DNA of 64,000 bases from Zeimonas sediminis (GCF_023721795.1 NZ_JAMQYE010000001.1:1302001-1366000); one strand, 5' to 3'; shown: positions 33,322-44,279, counted from the stretch's first letter. The notes: generated from the sequence alone by a model not told the origin. A program made the numbers and translations.

Positions 33322-34761
33322 TCAGCGCCCGCGCCGGATCGCGGTGCCCGCCCGCGCGCCGGTGTGCCCGCCTGCGGTCCAGCTCTCGACGCCGTTCACG
33401 AACACCGACACGATGCCGGCTGCCGGGCTCACCGGCTTCGCGAAGGTAGCCGTGTCGGCGACCGTGTCGGGGTCGAAGACCACCAGGTCGGCGGCGTAGC
33501 CGGGCCGCACAAGGCCGCGCCCGGCCAGCCCGAAGCGCCCGGCGGAAAGCCCGGTCATCTTGTGCACCGCAGTCTCGAGCGGGAACAGCTTGCGCTCGCG
33601 GGCATAGTGCCCGAGCACGCGCGGGAACGCGCCCCACAGGCGCGGGTGCGGGAACAGGTCGTGCGGCAGGCCGTCGGAACCGACCATGGTTTCCGGGTAG
33701 GCCAGGATGCGCTCGACATCGGCCTCGTCCATCATGAAGTAGATCGCGCCGGCTGGCTGCAGAAGCTCGACTGCCGCGGCGGGCGCCACGCCCAGCTCGG
33801 CGGCGATCGCGTCGAGGTAGCGGCCCGCGAACTCGGGCCGCGGCGTGGACCATGTGACCAGCGTGCTCGCGGCGATGTTGGCCGCATCGGCGCGCAGGAT
33901 CGTCGACGAGGCCGCGTACGGATAGCAGTCGAGGCAAACGTCGGCGCGCTTGCGGGTCTCGTCGAACAGCGCGAGCGTCTCGGAGGAGCGGCCGAAGTTG
34001 GCCTTGCCGGCGAGCTTGTGGTGCGAGATCACCTGCCGAACGCCGAGTTCGGCGGCGATGCCGAAGGCCTCCCGCATCGCCTGCAGCACGCCGTCGGTTT
34101 CGTCGCGGATGTGCGAGGCGATGAGCGCGCCGCTGCCGCGCAGCGGCTCGAGCACCCGGCGGATCTCGTCGGCCGTGGCGGCCGACGCCGGCCCGTAGTA
34201 GGTGCCGGTGGACGCGCCGATCGCGCCCGCCTCGATCGCCTCCGCGACCAGCGCCTGCATCGCGGCGATCTCGGCGCCGGTGGCCGGGCGGTCGAGCGCG
34301 GCCATCGTCCGCACCCGCAGCGTGGTGTGGCCGACCAGCGCCGCGCAGTTCACGCTGGGCGGGCTCGCGTCGAGCGCGGCGAAGTAATCGGCGAAGGAGC
34401 CGAAGCGCCGGCCGTCCTCGACCTCGGCGACCAGGTTGATCGGCGGCACCGCCTCGGCATCGCCGAGCGGCGCCAGGCTGATGCCGCAATTGCCGGCGAT
34501 CACCGTGGTCACGCCCTGGCTGAGCTTGGGCGTCATCGACGGATCGGACAGCAACAGGCGATCGTCGTGCGTGTGGACGTCGATGAAGCCCGGCGCGAGC
34601 GCGAGGCCGTCCAGGTCGCGCACGCTCGCCGCGTCGCCGGGATCCAGCCGGCCGACCGCCGCGATCCGCCCGCCGGCCAGCGCCACGTCGGCGCTGGCGG
34701 CCGGCGCGCCGCTTCCGTCGATCAGGTGCGCACCGCGCAGCAAAAGGTCCCAGGCAGCCAT
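33322..34761 (-). CDS. D-aminoacylase / N-acyl-D-amino-acid deacylase family amidohydrolase
   Basis: The ATG at 34761 has GAGG six bases upstream. The 479-aa protein starts with the small beta domain typical of amidohydrolases (LLLRGAHLIDGSG). It then has the metal motif FIDVHTHDD, GNCGISLAP, the acidic/His region SHIRDETDGV and ISHHKLAG, and a C-terminal GYAADLVVFD. N-acyl-D-amino-acid deacylases free D-amino acids from N-acetyl or N-formyl forms in the cytoplasm. It is transcribed away from the ABC transporter operon and probably serves the same pathway. Confidence 0.85.
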   Translation of the reverse strand: MAAWDLLLRGAHLIDGSGAPAASADVALAGGRIAAVGRLDPGDAASVRDLDGLALAPGFIDVHTHDDRLLLSDPSMTPKLSQGVTTVIAGNCGISLAPLGDAEAVPPINLVAEVEDGRRFGSFADYFAALDASPPSVNCAALVGHTTLRVRTMAALDRPATGAEIAAMQALVAEAIEAGAIGASTGTYYGPASAATADEIRRVLEPLRGSGALIASHIRDETDGVLQAMREAFGIAAELGVRQVISHHKLAGKANFGRSSETLALFDETRKRADVCLDCYPYAASSTILRADAANIAASTLVTWSTPRPEFAGRYLDAIAAELGVAPAAAVELLQPAGAIYFMMDEADVERILAYPETMVGSDGLPHDLFPHPRLWGAFPRVLGHYARERKLFPLETAVHKMTGLSAGRFGLAGRGLVRPGYAADLVVFDPDTVADTATFAKPVSPAAGIVSVFVNGVESWTAGGHTGARAGTAIRRGR

Positions 34762-35114
34762 TCTCACCTCGTCCGGTTGGTCGATCGCCCGCCAGTCTGG
34801 GCTCGCCCGGCGCGCGCCGCAAGCCGGCCGGGCCCGACCGGGGTCCTGCCGTTCCGGTCGGCACCGAATGCGTGCTCCGCGCACCGTTTCCGGGACAGGC
34901 TTTCCGGCACTCCCGTGCCTCGTCTGGACTTGCCGGCCCCGGCGCACTAAAGTGGGGCCCGCACGCGCGGAGGAGGCACGACATGCGTGCACAAAGGAGG
35001 CCGAAGGCGGCAAAACCGGACCCGGAACCACCGGGCACGCGCCTTGCTTCACCAGAGTCTCCGGAAAGCTCGGGCCCTGTCGCGTCCGCGTTCCATCAAA
35101 TCCTGGGGGAATCC
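34762..35114. other. Divergent intergenic region, 353 bp, with leader frame
   Basis: This separates D-aminoacylase (minus) from the ABC operon (plus). It holds a promoter-like pair at 34925-34953. A strong GGAGGAGG (34969-34976) lies six bases before an ATG at 34983 that is in frame with the binding-protein gene, giving a possible 44-codon N-terminal extension. No inverted repeat resembling a regulator site stood out. Confidence 0.5.
34925..34953 (+). promoter_or_regulatory. Candidate sigma-70 promoter of the ABC/amidohydrolase operon
   Basis: TGGACT (34925-34930) and TAAAGT (34948-34953) are separated by exactly 17 bases. The pair lies 30 bases upstream of an ATG with a near-perfect Shine-Dalgarno sequence and 162 bases upstream of the binding protein's signal-peptide start. 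It is in the right place to drive the nine-gene operon. Confidence 0.45.
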
Positions 35115-36725
35115 ATGAATCAGAAGTTCTCGTCCCGACCGATCGCGGGCGCGCTGGCTCGCGCGACCTTCTCGCTGGTCGCCGCCGCCACCTTCGCGGT
35201 CGCCGCGCCGGCCTTCGCGCAGCAGAAGGTCCTTAAGTTCGTTCCCGAAGCCGATCTGCGCAGCCTCGATCCGATCTGGACCACGGCCTACATCACCCGC
35301 AACCACGGCTACATGATCTACGACGTGTTGCTGGCGGTGGACGAGAACTTCAACGTCAAGCCCCAGATGGTCGACAAGTGGGAGATCAGCGCCGACAAGC
35401 TGACCTACACCTTCACGCTGCGCGACGGCCTGAAGTTCCACGACGGCCAGCCGGTCCGCTCGGCCGACTGCATCGCGTCGATCGAACGCTGGGCCAAGCG
35501 CGACGTCTTCGGCCAGAAGCTCGGCGAGATGACCAAGAGCTGGACCGCGGTCGACGACAAGACCTTCAAGCTCGAGCTCAAGCAGCCCTTCGCCTACGTG
35601 CTCGACGCGCTGGCCAAGCCCTCGTCGAACGTGCCGTTCATCATGCCGGAGCGCCTGGCCAAGACCGACGCGTTCACGCAGGTGACCGAGGCGATCGGCT
35701 CGGGCCCCTTCAAGTTCGTCAAGGAAGAGTGGGTCCCGGGCAGCAAGGTCGTCTACGTCAAGAACACCGACTACAAGCCGCGCTCGGAACCGCCGTCCTG
35801 GGGCTCGGGCGGCAAGGTGGTCAAGGTCGACCGCGTCGAGTGGATCTACATCCCCGACTCGGCCACCGCGGCCGCGGCGCTGAACGCCGGCGAGGTCGAC
35901 TGGTGGCAGCAGCTGCCGCCCGACCTGATCCCGCTGCTGTCGAAGAACAAGGAGGTCAAGGTCGAGAACGTCGACCCGCTCGGCTCGATCGGCCTGATGC
36001 GCTTCAACCAGCTGCAGCCCCCGTTCAACAACGTGAAGCTGCGCCAGGCGGTGCTGTCGGTCGTCAACCAGCAGGACTACGCGCTGGCGATCGCCGGCGA
36101 TCCGAAGAGCGGCAAGCCCTGCCCCTCGGTGTTCACCTGCGGCACGCCGCTGTCGAACACCGCGGGCTCCGAGGTGCTGACCGGCAAGCGCGACGTGGCC
36201 AAGGCCAAGCAGCTGGTCAAGGAGTCGGGCTACAAGGGCGAGAAGGTCGTGCTGATGACCGCCACCGACCAGCCGATCGTGCACGCCCAGGCGCTGGTCA
36301 CCTCGGAGCTGCTGCGCTCGATCGGCATCAACGTCGAGCTGGCCGCAAGCGACTGGGGCACGCTGATCACGCGGCGCTCGTCGAAGGAGCCGATCGACAA
36401 GGGCGGCTGGAACATCTTCCACACCTGGTTCGTCGGTCCCGACCTGGTCAACCCGGCGCTGAACACGCCGCTTCGCGGCGCGGGCGAGAAGTCCTGGTTC
36501 GGCTGGCCGAACGATCCGAAGCTCGAGGAGCTGCGCGACGCCTGGTTCGCCGCAGGCTCGGCCGCCGAGCAGAAGAAGCTGGCCGAGGAGCTCCAGAAGC
36601 GCGCGTTCGAGACGGTGCCGTTCATCCCGACCGCGCAGTTCATCATCCCGACCGCCTACCGGACGAACATCACCGGCATCATCAAGTCGCCGGTCACGTT
36701 CCTGTGGAACGTCGAGAAGAAGTGA
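35115..36725 (+). CDS. ABC transporter substrate-binding protein, peptide/opine type (SBP family 5)
   Basis: The ATG at 35115, after GGGGGA, begins a good signal peptide cleaved after AFA-Q. The 536-aa protein is a family 5 binding protein: VLKFVPEADLRSLDP, WEISADKLTYTFTLRDGLKFHDG, GSGPFKFVKEEW and YIPDSATAAAAL. Such proteins capture oligopeptides, opines or modified amino acids in the periplasm for the Dpp-type permease encoded next (21 bases on). An in-frame ATG at 34983 with a stronger ribosome site would add 44 Pro/Ser-rich residues. Confidence 0.92.
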   Translation: MNQKFSSRPIAGALARATFSLVAAATFAVAAPAFAQQKVLKFVPEADLRSLDPIWTTAYITRNHGYMIYDVLLAVDENFNVKPQMVDKWEISADKLTYTFTLRDGLKFHDGQPVRSADCIASIERWAKRDVFGQKLGEMTKSWTAVDDKTFKLELKQPFAYVLDALAKPSSNVPFIMPERLAKTDAFTQVTEAIGSGPFKFVKEEWVPGSKVVYVKNTDYKPRSEPPSWGSGGKVVKVDRVEWIYIPDSATAAAALNAGEVDWWQQLPPDLIPLLSKNKEVKVENVDPLGSIGLMRFNQLQPPFNNVKLRQAVLSVVNQQDYALAIAGDPKSGKPCPSVFTCGTPLSNTAGSEVLTGKRDVAKAKQLVKESGYKGEKVVLMTATDQPIVHAQALVTSELLRSIGINVELAASDWGTLITRRSSKEPIDKGGWNIFHTWFVGPDLVNPALNTPLRGAGEKSWFGWPNDPKLEELRDAWFAAGSAAEQKKLAEELQKRAFETVPFIPTAQFIIPTAYRTNITGIIKSPVTFLWNVEKK

Positions 36726-36746
36726 ACGTGATCCGCTGAGGCAGTC

Positions 36747-37688
36747 TTGATCTACTACATCGTCAAGCGACTGCTCGCGACCATCCCCGTCATGGGGGTG
36801 GTCGCGCTGTTCGTGTTCTCGCTCCTCTACCTGAGCCCCGGCGATCCGGCGGCGGTGATCGCCGGCGACATCGCAACCGAGGAAGACATCGCCCGGATCC
36901 GCGCCTCGCTGGGCCTGGACCAGCCCTACCTGGTGCGCTTCGGACACTGGCTCGGCGCGCTGGCGCAGGGCGACCTGGGCACCTCGATCTTCACCAACCT
37001 GCCGGTCACGCAGCTGATCGCGCAGCGGGTCGAGCCCACGATCGCGCTCACGCTGTGCACGCTGATCGTGTCGATCGTGATCGCGGTGCCGCTCGGCGTG
37101 ATCGCCGCGGCGCGCGCCGGCGGCTGGATCGACCGGCTGGTGATGGCGGTATCGGTCATGGGCTTCTCGGTGCCGGTGTTCGTTCTCGCCTACGTGCTGA
37201 TCGCGGTGTTCTCGATCCAGCTCGAGTGGCTGCCGGTGCAGGGCTACAAGAGCATCACCGAAGGCTTCGTGCCGTTCATCCGGCACATGATCCTGCCGAG
37301 CGTGGCGCTGGGCATCGTCTACATGGCGCTGATCGCGCGGATCACCCGCGCCAGCATGCTCGACGTGCTCTCGCAGGACTACGTCCGCACCGCGCAGGCC
37401 AAGGGCCTCGCGCCGCAGACCGTGCTGGTCGGCCATGCGCTCAAGAACGCAGCGGTGCCGGTCGTGACCATCATCGGCATCGGCGTCGCGCTGCTGATCG
37501 GCGGCGTGGTCGTCACCGAGACCGTGTTCGCGATCCCGGGCATCGGCCGGCTGACGGTCGACGCGATCCTGCGCCGCGACTACCCGATCATCCAGGGCGT
37601 CACCCTGCTCTTCTCCGCGGTCTACGTGATCGTGAACCTGCTGGTCGACCTGTCGTACACGCTGTTCGACCCGCGCATCCGCTACTGA
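36747..37688 (+). CDS. ABC transporter permease, DppB type
   Basis: The start is TTG at 36747 with GAGG just upstream. The 313-aa protein has six membrane helices beginning YYIVKRLLATIPVMGVVALF, the LGLDQPYLVRFGHWL periplasmic segment, and the EAA coupling loop around DYVRTAQAKGL. It forms the membrane channel with the next permease. Spacing of 21 bases on either side places it firmly in the operon. Confidence 0.92.
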   Translation: MIYYIVKRLLATIPVMGVVALFVFSLLYLSPGDPAAVIAGDIATEEDIARIRASLGLDQPYLVRFGHWLGALAQGDLGTSIFTNLPVTQLIAQRVEPTIALTLCTLIVSIVIAVPLGVIAAARAGGWIDRLVMAVSVMGFSVPVFVLAYVLIAVFSIQLEWLPVQGYKSITEGFVPFIRHMILPSVALGIVYMALIARITRASMLDVLSQDYVRTAQAKGLAPQTVLVGHALKNAAVPVVTIIGIGVALLIGGVVVTETVFAIPGIGRLTVDAILRRDYPIIQGVTLLFSAVYVIVNLLVDLSYTLFDPRIRY

Positions 37689-37709
37689 TCCGCCACTGAC
37701 CGAGTCCCG

Positions 37710-38600
37710 ATGAGTTCCGCGACCGCAGTTCCCGCGGCTGCCTCGGCGCAGCCCGATTCGCCCCGCAAGAGCCGGTTCCGGGATGCGCTGCGGCGCCATC
37801 CAACCGCGATCTTCGGCGGCGTCGTCCTCGTGCTGATGGCGCTGGTCGCCATCCTCGCGCCCTGGCTCGGCACCACCGACCCGCTGGCGCTGTCGCCGAT
37901 CAGGCGGCTTCGCCCGCCCGGCGAGCAATGGTGGTTCGGCACCGACATGCTGGGCCGCGACGTCTACAGCCGCGTCGTCTACGGCGCCCGCGTGTCGCTG
38001 TCGGTCGGCCTGGCGGTCGCGATCCTCAGCTCGATCGTCGGGCTGGCGATCGGCCTGTTCACCGGCTTCGTGCGCTGGGCCGACGCGATCGTGATGCGGG
38101 TGATGGACGGGCTGATGTCGATCCCGTCGGTGCTGCTGGCGATCGCGCTGATCGCGCTGACCGAGGCGAGCCTTCAGAACGTGATCATCGCGATCACGAT
38201 CACCGAGATCCCGCGCGTGGTGCGGCTGGTGCGCAGCCTGGTGCTGACGCTGCGCGAGCAGCCCTACGTGGAGGCCGCGATCGCGTCGGGCACCCGGCTG
38301 CCCCGCATCCTCTGGAAGCACATCCTGCCCAACACGATGGCGCCGCTGCTGGTGCAGGCGACCTACATCTGCGCGTCGGCGATGATCACCGAGGCGATCC
38401 TCAGCTTCATCGGCGCCGGCACGCCGCCGAACATCCCGAGCTGGGGCAACGTGATGGCCGAGGCGCGCAGCCTGTTCCAGATCGCCGGCTACCTGATCTT
38501 CTTCCCTGGCCTGTTCCTGTCGCTGACGGTGCTGGCCGTGAACCTTCTCGGCGACGGCATGCGCGATGCGCTCGACCCGCGCCTGGCGCGCCGGATGTGA
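37710..38600 (+). CDS. ABC transporter permease, DppC type
   Basis: The 296-aa protein has a cytoplasmic N-tail, the DppC-type [22 protein letters not shown] first helix and the [20 protein letters not shown] signature. The EAA loop [14 protein letters not shown] comes later, with [18 protein letters not shown] near the end. It is the partner permease of the heterodimeric importer. The ATPase gene begins two bases after its stop. Confidence 0.92.
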   Translation: MSSATAVPAAASAQPDSPRKSRFRDALRRHPTAIFGGVVLVLMALVAILAPWLGTTDPLALSPIRRLRPPGEQWWFGTDMLGRDVYSRVVYGARVSLSVGLAVAILSSIVGLAIGLFTGFVRWADAIVMRVMDGLMSIPSVLLAIALIALTEASLQNVIIAITITEIPRVVRLVRSLVLTLREQPYVEAAIASGTRLPRILWKHILPNTMAPLLVQATYICASAMITEAILSFIGAGTPPNIPSWGNVMAEARSLFQIAGYLIFFPGLFLSLTVLAVNLLGDGMRDALDPRLARRM

Positions 38601-38602
38601 GC

Positions 38603-39642
38603 ATGAGCGAGACCAAGCCCCTTCTCCGGGTCGCCGACCTGAAGACCCACTTCGAGAACCGCGACGGCATCGTTCGCGCGGTCGACGGCGTCTCCTTCGA
38701 CGTGATGCCCGGCGAGACGCTGGCAGTGGTCGGCGAGTCCGGCTGCGGCAAGAGCGTGACCTCGCTGTCGATCCTGCGGCTGATCCCGACGCCGCCGGCG
38801 CGCATCCTGCCCGGCAGCCGGATCGAGTTCGACGGCCGCAACCTGCTCGAGCTGTCCGACGCCGAGATGCGCGAGATCCGCGGCAACGAGATCTCGATGA
38901 TCTTCCAGGAGCCGATGACCTCGCTGAACCCGGTGCTGACGATCGGCCGGCAGATCTCCGAGGCGCTGGTGCTGCACAAGGGCATGACCAGGCAGCAGGC
39001 CACCGAGCGCGCGATCGAGATGCTCAGGCGGGTCAACATTCCAGAGCCGGCGCGGCGCGTCACCCAGTACCCGCACGAGCTGTCGGGCGGCATGCGCCAG
39101 CGGGTCATGATCGCGATGGCGCTGGCCTGCGAGCCGCGCCTGCTGATCGCCGACGAGCCGACCACCGCGCTCGACGTGACGATCCAGGCGCAGATCCTCG
39201 ACCTGATGCGCGACCTGCGCGACGACACGCACGCGTCGATCATCCTGATCACCCACGACCTGGGCGTCGTCGCCGAAATGGCGCAACGGGTCGTGGTCAT
39301 GTACGCCGGCCGCAAGGTCGAGGAGGCGCCGGTGAGGCAGCTGTTCGCGGTGCCCCGCCATCCCTACACCCGCGGCCTGCTCGACTCGATGCCCAAGCTC
39401 GGCGAGTCGCTGGCCGGCCACGACCGGCAGCGGCTCACCGAGATCCCCGGCATGGTGCCCTCGCTGAAAACCGAGATGCCGGGCTGCCTGTTCGCGCCGC
39501 GCTGCGCCTTCGCCACCGAGCGCTGCAGCCGCGAGGTGCCGCCGCTGAAGGACTACGGCGACGGGCACCTTTCGGCCTGCTGGGAGTCCGATCGCGTTGC
39601 CGAGCTCGCGTCGGCCAGCGCCACGCAAGGGAGCGCCGCCTG

Positions 39643-39643
<1 letters not shown>
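38603..39643 (+). CDS. ABC transporter ATP-binding protein, DppD type
   Basis: The 346-aa ATPase has Walker A GESGCGKS, the Q-loop in [12 protein letters not shown], signature LSGGMRQR, Walker [13 protein letters not shown] and the switch His in LITHDLG. The C-terminal cysteine-containing oligopeptide-transporter extension ([14 protein letters not shown]) is complete and in DppD-type proteins can hold an iron-sulfur cluster. Its stop overlaps the next start by one base. Confidence 0.93.
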
Positions 39644-40652
<1,009 letters not shown>

Positions 40653-40653
<1 letters not shown>

Positions 40654-41897
40654 TGAACACCCTTCCCGACAAGATCGAACCGGGCGCCCAGGCCCGGGCC
40701 GTCGCCAACCCGAATGCGGCCCCGCCGTCCGAGCCCTACGGCGCGGCGCGCTCCGAAGTGATGAGCGCCGCGCAGTTCCGGGCCGCGCTGGCCGAGATCT
40801 CCAGCTGGCCCGGCTACGCGCGCACGCCGCTCACCGGGCTGCCCGGCCTGGCAGCGGCGCTCGGCCTGGCGCAGGTCCACTACAAGGACGAACGCGGCCG
40901 CTTCGGCCTGCGCAGCTTCAAGGCGCTGGGCGGCGCCTACGCGGTGTCGAACGTACTGCGCAGGAAGATCGCGGCGGCCAAGGGGCTCGCGGCCGTCTCG
41001 TCGGCCGACCTGCTGTCGGGCGCGCACGACGACGTCATTCGCGGTGAAACCGTCACCTGCGCCACCGACGGCAACCACGGCCGCTCGGTCGCCTGGGGCG
41101 CGCAGCTGTTCGGCTGCGGCTGCGTGATCTTCGTGCACGAGGCGGTGAGCCAGGGCCGGCGCGACGCGATCGCGCAATACGGCGCGCAGGTCGTCGAGGT
41201 CAAGGGCAACTACGACGACGCGGTCCGCCACGCGGCGCAGCAAGCCGCCGCCAACGGCTGGACCGTCGTTTCCGACACCTCCTACCCTGGCTATCGCGAG
41301 ATCCCGACCGACGTGATGCACGGCTACGGCGTGATGGCCGCCGAGATCGCCGACCAGATGCCGGGAGGCGAGCCGCCGACCCACGTGTTCGTGCAGGCCG
41401 GGGTCGGCGCGCTGGCCGCCGCGATCTGCGCCGATTTCTGGATACGCTGGGGCGAGCGACGGCCCTGCTTCGTCGTGGTCGAGCCGCTGTCGGCCGACTG
41501 CGTCTACCGCAGCCTGGAAAAGGGCGAGCAGGTGGTCGTGCACGGCTCGCTCGACACGGTAATGGCGGGCCTGGCCTGCGGCGAGGTGTCCGACCTGGCC
41601 TGGGCGATCCTGCGCGGCGGCGCGAATGCGGCGATCGCTGTCGACGACCGCTACGCGCTGGCCGGCATGCGGCTGTTCGCGGATCCCTTGCCCGGCGATC
41701 CGGCGATCGTTTCCGGCGAGACCGGCGCGTCGGGCCTGGCCGCGCTGCTGGCCGCGCGCGACCACCCGGGGCTGGCGGCCACGCTTCGGCTCGACGCGAA
41801 CTCGCGCGTGCTGCTGCTGGGCAGCGAGGGCGACACCGACCCGGCGATCTACCGGCAGGTCGTCGGCCGCGCCGCCGAAGAGGTGGCGCCGGCATGA
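40653..41897 (+). CDS. dpaL: Diaminopropionate ammonia-lyase
   Basis: This is a PLP fold-type II enzyme of 414 aa. The Schiff-base lysine is Lys90 in GLRSFKALGGAYA, the phosphate/substrate loop is ATDGNHGRS, and FVQAGVGALAAA and ETGASGLAAL follow, as in DpaL (YgeX). It splits D- or L-2,3-diaminopropionate into pyruvate and two ammonia. It sits between importer and carbamoyl amidohydrolases, so diaminopropionate is probably released from a modified precursor taken up by this operon. It overlaps the next gene by ATGA. Confidence 0.88.
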
Positions 41898-43174
41898 GCT
41901 GCTGCGAGCGTCACGGTGCCGCGGGCCCGGTCGCCGTCGACCCCGCGCTGGCGGGGCTGAGGATCCGCCCCGAGCGCCTGCTCGGCCGGCTGGAGCAGCT
42001 GGCCGCGATCGGCCGCACCGACGAGGGCGCCTGCTGCCGGCTCGCGCTGACCGACGAGGACAAGGCGGGGCGCGACCTGCTCGTGTCCTGGATGCGCGAG
42101 CTGGGCCTGGAAGTTCGCGTGGACCGGATCGGCAACGTGTTCGGGCTGCGTCGCGGCACCGAGGACCTCTCCCCGGTGATGAGCGGCTCGCACATCGACA
42201 CGGTGCGCACCGGCGGGCGCTTCGACGGCAACCTGGGCGTGATCGGCGCGCTCGAGGCGATCGAGACGCTGAACGACGCCGGCGTGCGCACCCGGCGGCC
42301 GCTGGTCGTGGGCGTGTTCACCAACGAGGAAGGCGCGCGCTTCGCCCCCGACATGATGGGCTCGCTGGTCTACGTGGGCGGCCTGCCGCTGAAGGAGGCG
42401 CTGGACACGGTCGGCATCGACGGCAAGCGCGTGGGCGACGAGCTGGCCCGGATCGGCTACGCCGGCGACGCCGGCCTGGGCCTGTACCGCCCGCACGCCT
42501 TCGTCGAGCTGCACATCGAGCAGGGCCCGGTGCTGGACATCGAAGGCGTGCGGATCGGCGCGGTCGAGAGCCTGCAGGGCATCTCCTGGCAGGAGGTCAC
42601 GATCACCGGCCAGTCGAACCACGCCGGCACCACGCCGATGCGGCTTCGCCACGACGCCGGCTACTGCGCGGCGGCGATCGGCACGAAGCTGCGCGAGATC
42701 GCCCGCGAGCTGGGCGGCGACCAGGTCTGCACGATGGGCCTGGTCAAGCTGCACCCGAACCTGATCAACGTGATCGCGGCCCGCGCCACGGTCACCGTCG
42801 ACATCCGCAACACCGACGAGGCCACGCTGCGCGAGGCCGAGCGCCGCTTCGCCGCCTTCCTCGAAGAGCTCGCCGCCGCCGAGGGCGTGAAGATCGAGAC
42901 CCGCCGCCTGGCCCGCTTCGAGCCGGTGCAGTTCGACGACGGCATCGCACACCTGGTCGAGCACCACGCCGGGCGGCTCGGGCTGTCGTGCCGGCGCATG
43001 ACCTCGGGCGCCGGCCACGACGCGCAGATGCTCGCCCGGATCTGCCCGACCGCGATGATCTTCGTGCCGAGCATCGGCGGCATCAGCCACAACCCGGCCG
43101 AGGACACCCGCCCCGAGGACCTCGCCGCCGGCACCGACGTGCTGCTGCACACGCTGCTCGAGCTGGCGAGCTGA
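41894..43174 (+). CDS. Hydantoinase/carbamoylase-family amidase (M20-type zinc hydrolase)
   Basis: The 426-aa protein is of the AllC/HyuC/beta-ureidopropionase type. Metal ligands appear at His100 (SGSHIDT), Asp111 (RFDGNLGV) and Glu145/Glu146 (TNEEGARF), and a dimerisation-domain segment GQSNHAGTTPM follows. Members hydrolyse N-carbamoyl-L-amino acids, allantoate or ureidopropionate. The conserved GEFLELHIEQGP-like stretch is present as FVELHIEQGPVL. It is coupled to dpaL by a 4-base overlap, implying one metabolic sequence. Confidence 0.88.
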   Translation: MSCCERHGAAGPVAVDPALAGLRIRPERLLGRLEQLAAIGRTDEGACCRLALTDEDKAGRDLLVSWMRELGLEVRVDRIGNVFGLRRGTEDLSPVMSGSHIDTVRTGGRFDGNLGVIGALEAIETLNDAGVRTRRPLVVGVFTNEEGARFAPDMMGSLVYVGGLPLKEALDTVGIDGKRVGDELARIGYAGDAGLGLYRPHAFVELHIEQGPVLDIEGVRIGAVESLQGISWQEVTITGQSNHAGTTPMRLRHDAGYCAAAIGTKLREIARELGGDQVCTMGLVKLHPNLINVIAARATVTVDIRNTDEATLREAERRFAAFLEELAAAEGVKIETRRLARFEPVQFDDGIAHLVEHHAGRLGLSCRRMTSGAGHDAQMLARICPTAMIFVPSIGGISHNPAEDTRPEDLAAGTDVLLHTLLELAS

Positions 43175-43239
43175 GCGCGGCTCAGCCGGCCGGCGCATCC
43201 CGAACCGCCGCGAACCTCACCATCAACGGAAGACAAGGC

Positions 43240-44187
43240 ATGTCCCGCATCGTCACCGTCGGCGCCGCACAGCTCGGCCCGATCGCCCTGAAGGAATCCC
43301 GCGCCGAGGTCGTCGAGCGCCTGCTCGCGCTGATGCGCCAGGCCAAGGCTCACGGCTGCGACCTGGTCGTGTTCCCCGAGCTCGCGCTGACCACCTTCTT
43401 CCCGCGCTGGTACTTCGAGCACCAGGAAGAGATCGACGCCTTCTTCGAGCGCCGGATGCCCGGCCCGGAAACCCAGAAGCTGTTCGACGCCTCGCGCGAG
43501 CTGGGCATCGGCTTCTACCTCGGCTACGCCGAGCTGACCGAGCAGGACGGCCGCCCGCGCCGCTTCAATACCTCGATCCTGGTCGACAAGGCCGGGAAGA
43601 TCGTCGGCAAGTACCGCAAGATCCACCTGCCGGGCCACCACGAGCACGAGCCCTGGCGCGCCTTCCAGCACCTGGAGAAGCGCTACTTCGAGCGCGGCGA
43701 CCTCGGCTTCCCGGTCTACCGCGCCTTCGGCGGGCTGATGGGGATGGCGATCTGCAACGACCGACGCTGGCCCGAGACCTACCGGGTGATGGGCCTGCAG
43801 GGCGTGGAGATGGTGCTGCTCGGCTACAACACGCCGGTGCACAACCCGCCTGCGCCAGAGCACGACGCGCTGTCGAACTTCCACAACTCGCTGGTCATGC
43901 AGTCGGGCGCCTACCAGAACGGCACCTGGGTGGTCGGCGTGGCCAAGGCCGGCCGCGAGGAAGGCGTGGACCAGATCGGCAACTCGGTCATCGTGGCGCC
44001 TTCGGGCGAGATCGTGGCCGCCTGCTCCACGCTGGGCGACGAACTGGCGATCGCGCGCTGCGACCTGGACCTCACCAAGTCCTACAAGAACACCACCTTC
44101 AACTTCGCACGGCATCGCGAGCCGGACCAGTATCGGATGATCGTCGAGCGGAAGGGCGCGGAGCCGCCGCCCGAGGGGAACGCGTGA
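43240..44187 (+). CDS. N-carbamoyl-D-amino-acid hydrolase, nitrilase family
   Basis: The 315-aa protein has the nitrilase triad at exactly the positions known for the Agrobacterium enzyme: Glu47 (FPEL), Lys127 (YRKIHLPG) and Cys172 (AICNDRRWPE). It also keeps the HHEHEPWR loop and GYNTPVHNPPAPEHD. It converts N-carbamoyl-D-amino acids to D-amino acid, CO2 and ammonia in the cytoplasm. It is the last gene of the operon (65-base gap) and ends just before a nested inverted repeat. Together with the preceding amidase, both stereochemical series are covered. Confidence 0.92.
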   Translation: MSRIVTVGAAQLGPIALKESRAEVVERLLALMRQAKAHGCDLVVFPELALTTFFPRWYFEHQEEIDAFFERRMPGPETQKLFDASRELGIGFYLGYAELTEQDGRPRRFNTSILVDKAGKIVGKYRKIHLPGHHEHEPWRAFQHLEKRYFERGDLGFPVYRAFGGLMGMAICNDRRWPETYRVMGLQGVEMVLLGYNTPVHNPPAPEHDALSNFHNSLVMQSGAYQNGTWVVGVAKAGREEGVDQIGNSVIVAPSGEIVAACSTLGDELAIARCDLDLTKSYKNTTFNFARHREPDQYRMIVERKGAEPPPEGNA

Positions 44188-44200
44188 ATAAATCTACTGC

Positions 44201-44276
44201 GCGGCCCGATCTCGCACCTGCGATGCTCGCCGTACTCCTCCGTACGGCTGCGCTTCTCGGCGCGACCTCGGGCCGC
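44201..44276. repeat. Nested inverted repeat between convergent genes
   Basis: An outer stem pairs 44201-44215 with 44262-44276 (13 of 15 bases, including perfect GCGGCCCGA with TCGGGCCGC). An inner stem pairs GCCGTAC (44229-44235) with GTACGGC (44242-44248) around the loop TCCTCC. The element lies between the convergent carbamoylase and LysR genes. Its form is that of a dispersed extragenic palindrome or bidirectional terminator; no T-tract follows. Confidence 0.6.
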
Positions 44277-44279
44277 TCG

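Noticed and set aside
35049-38321. 1090-codon open frame on the minus strand
   Set aside because: It is antisense to the binding protein and permeases of a complete Dpp-type transporter and reads as low-complexity Asp/Arg/His sequence.
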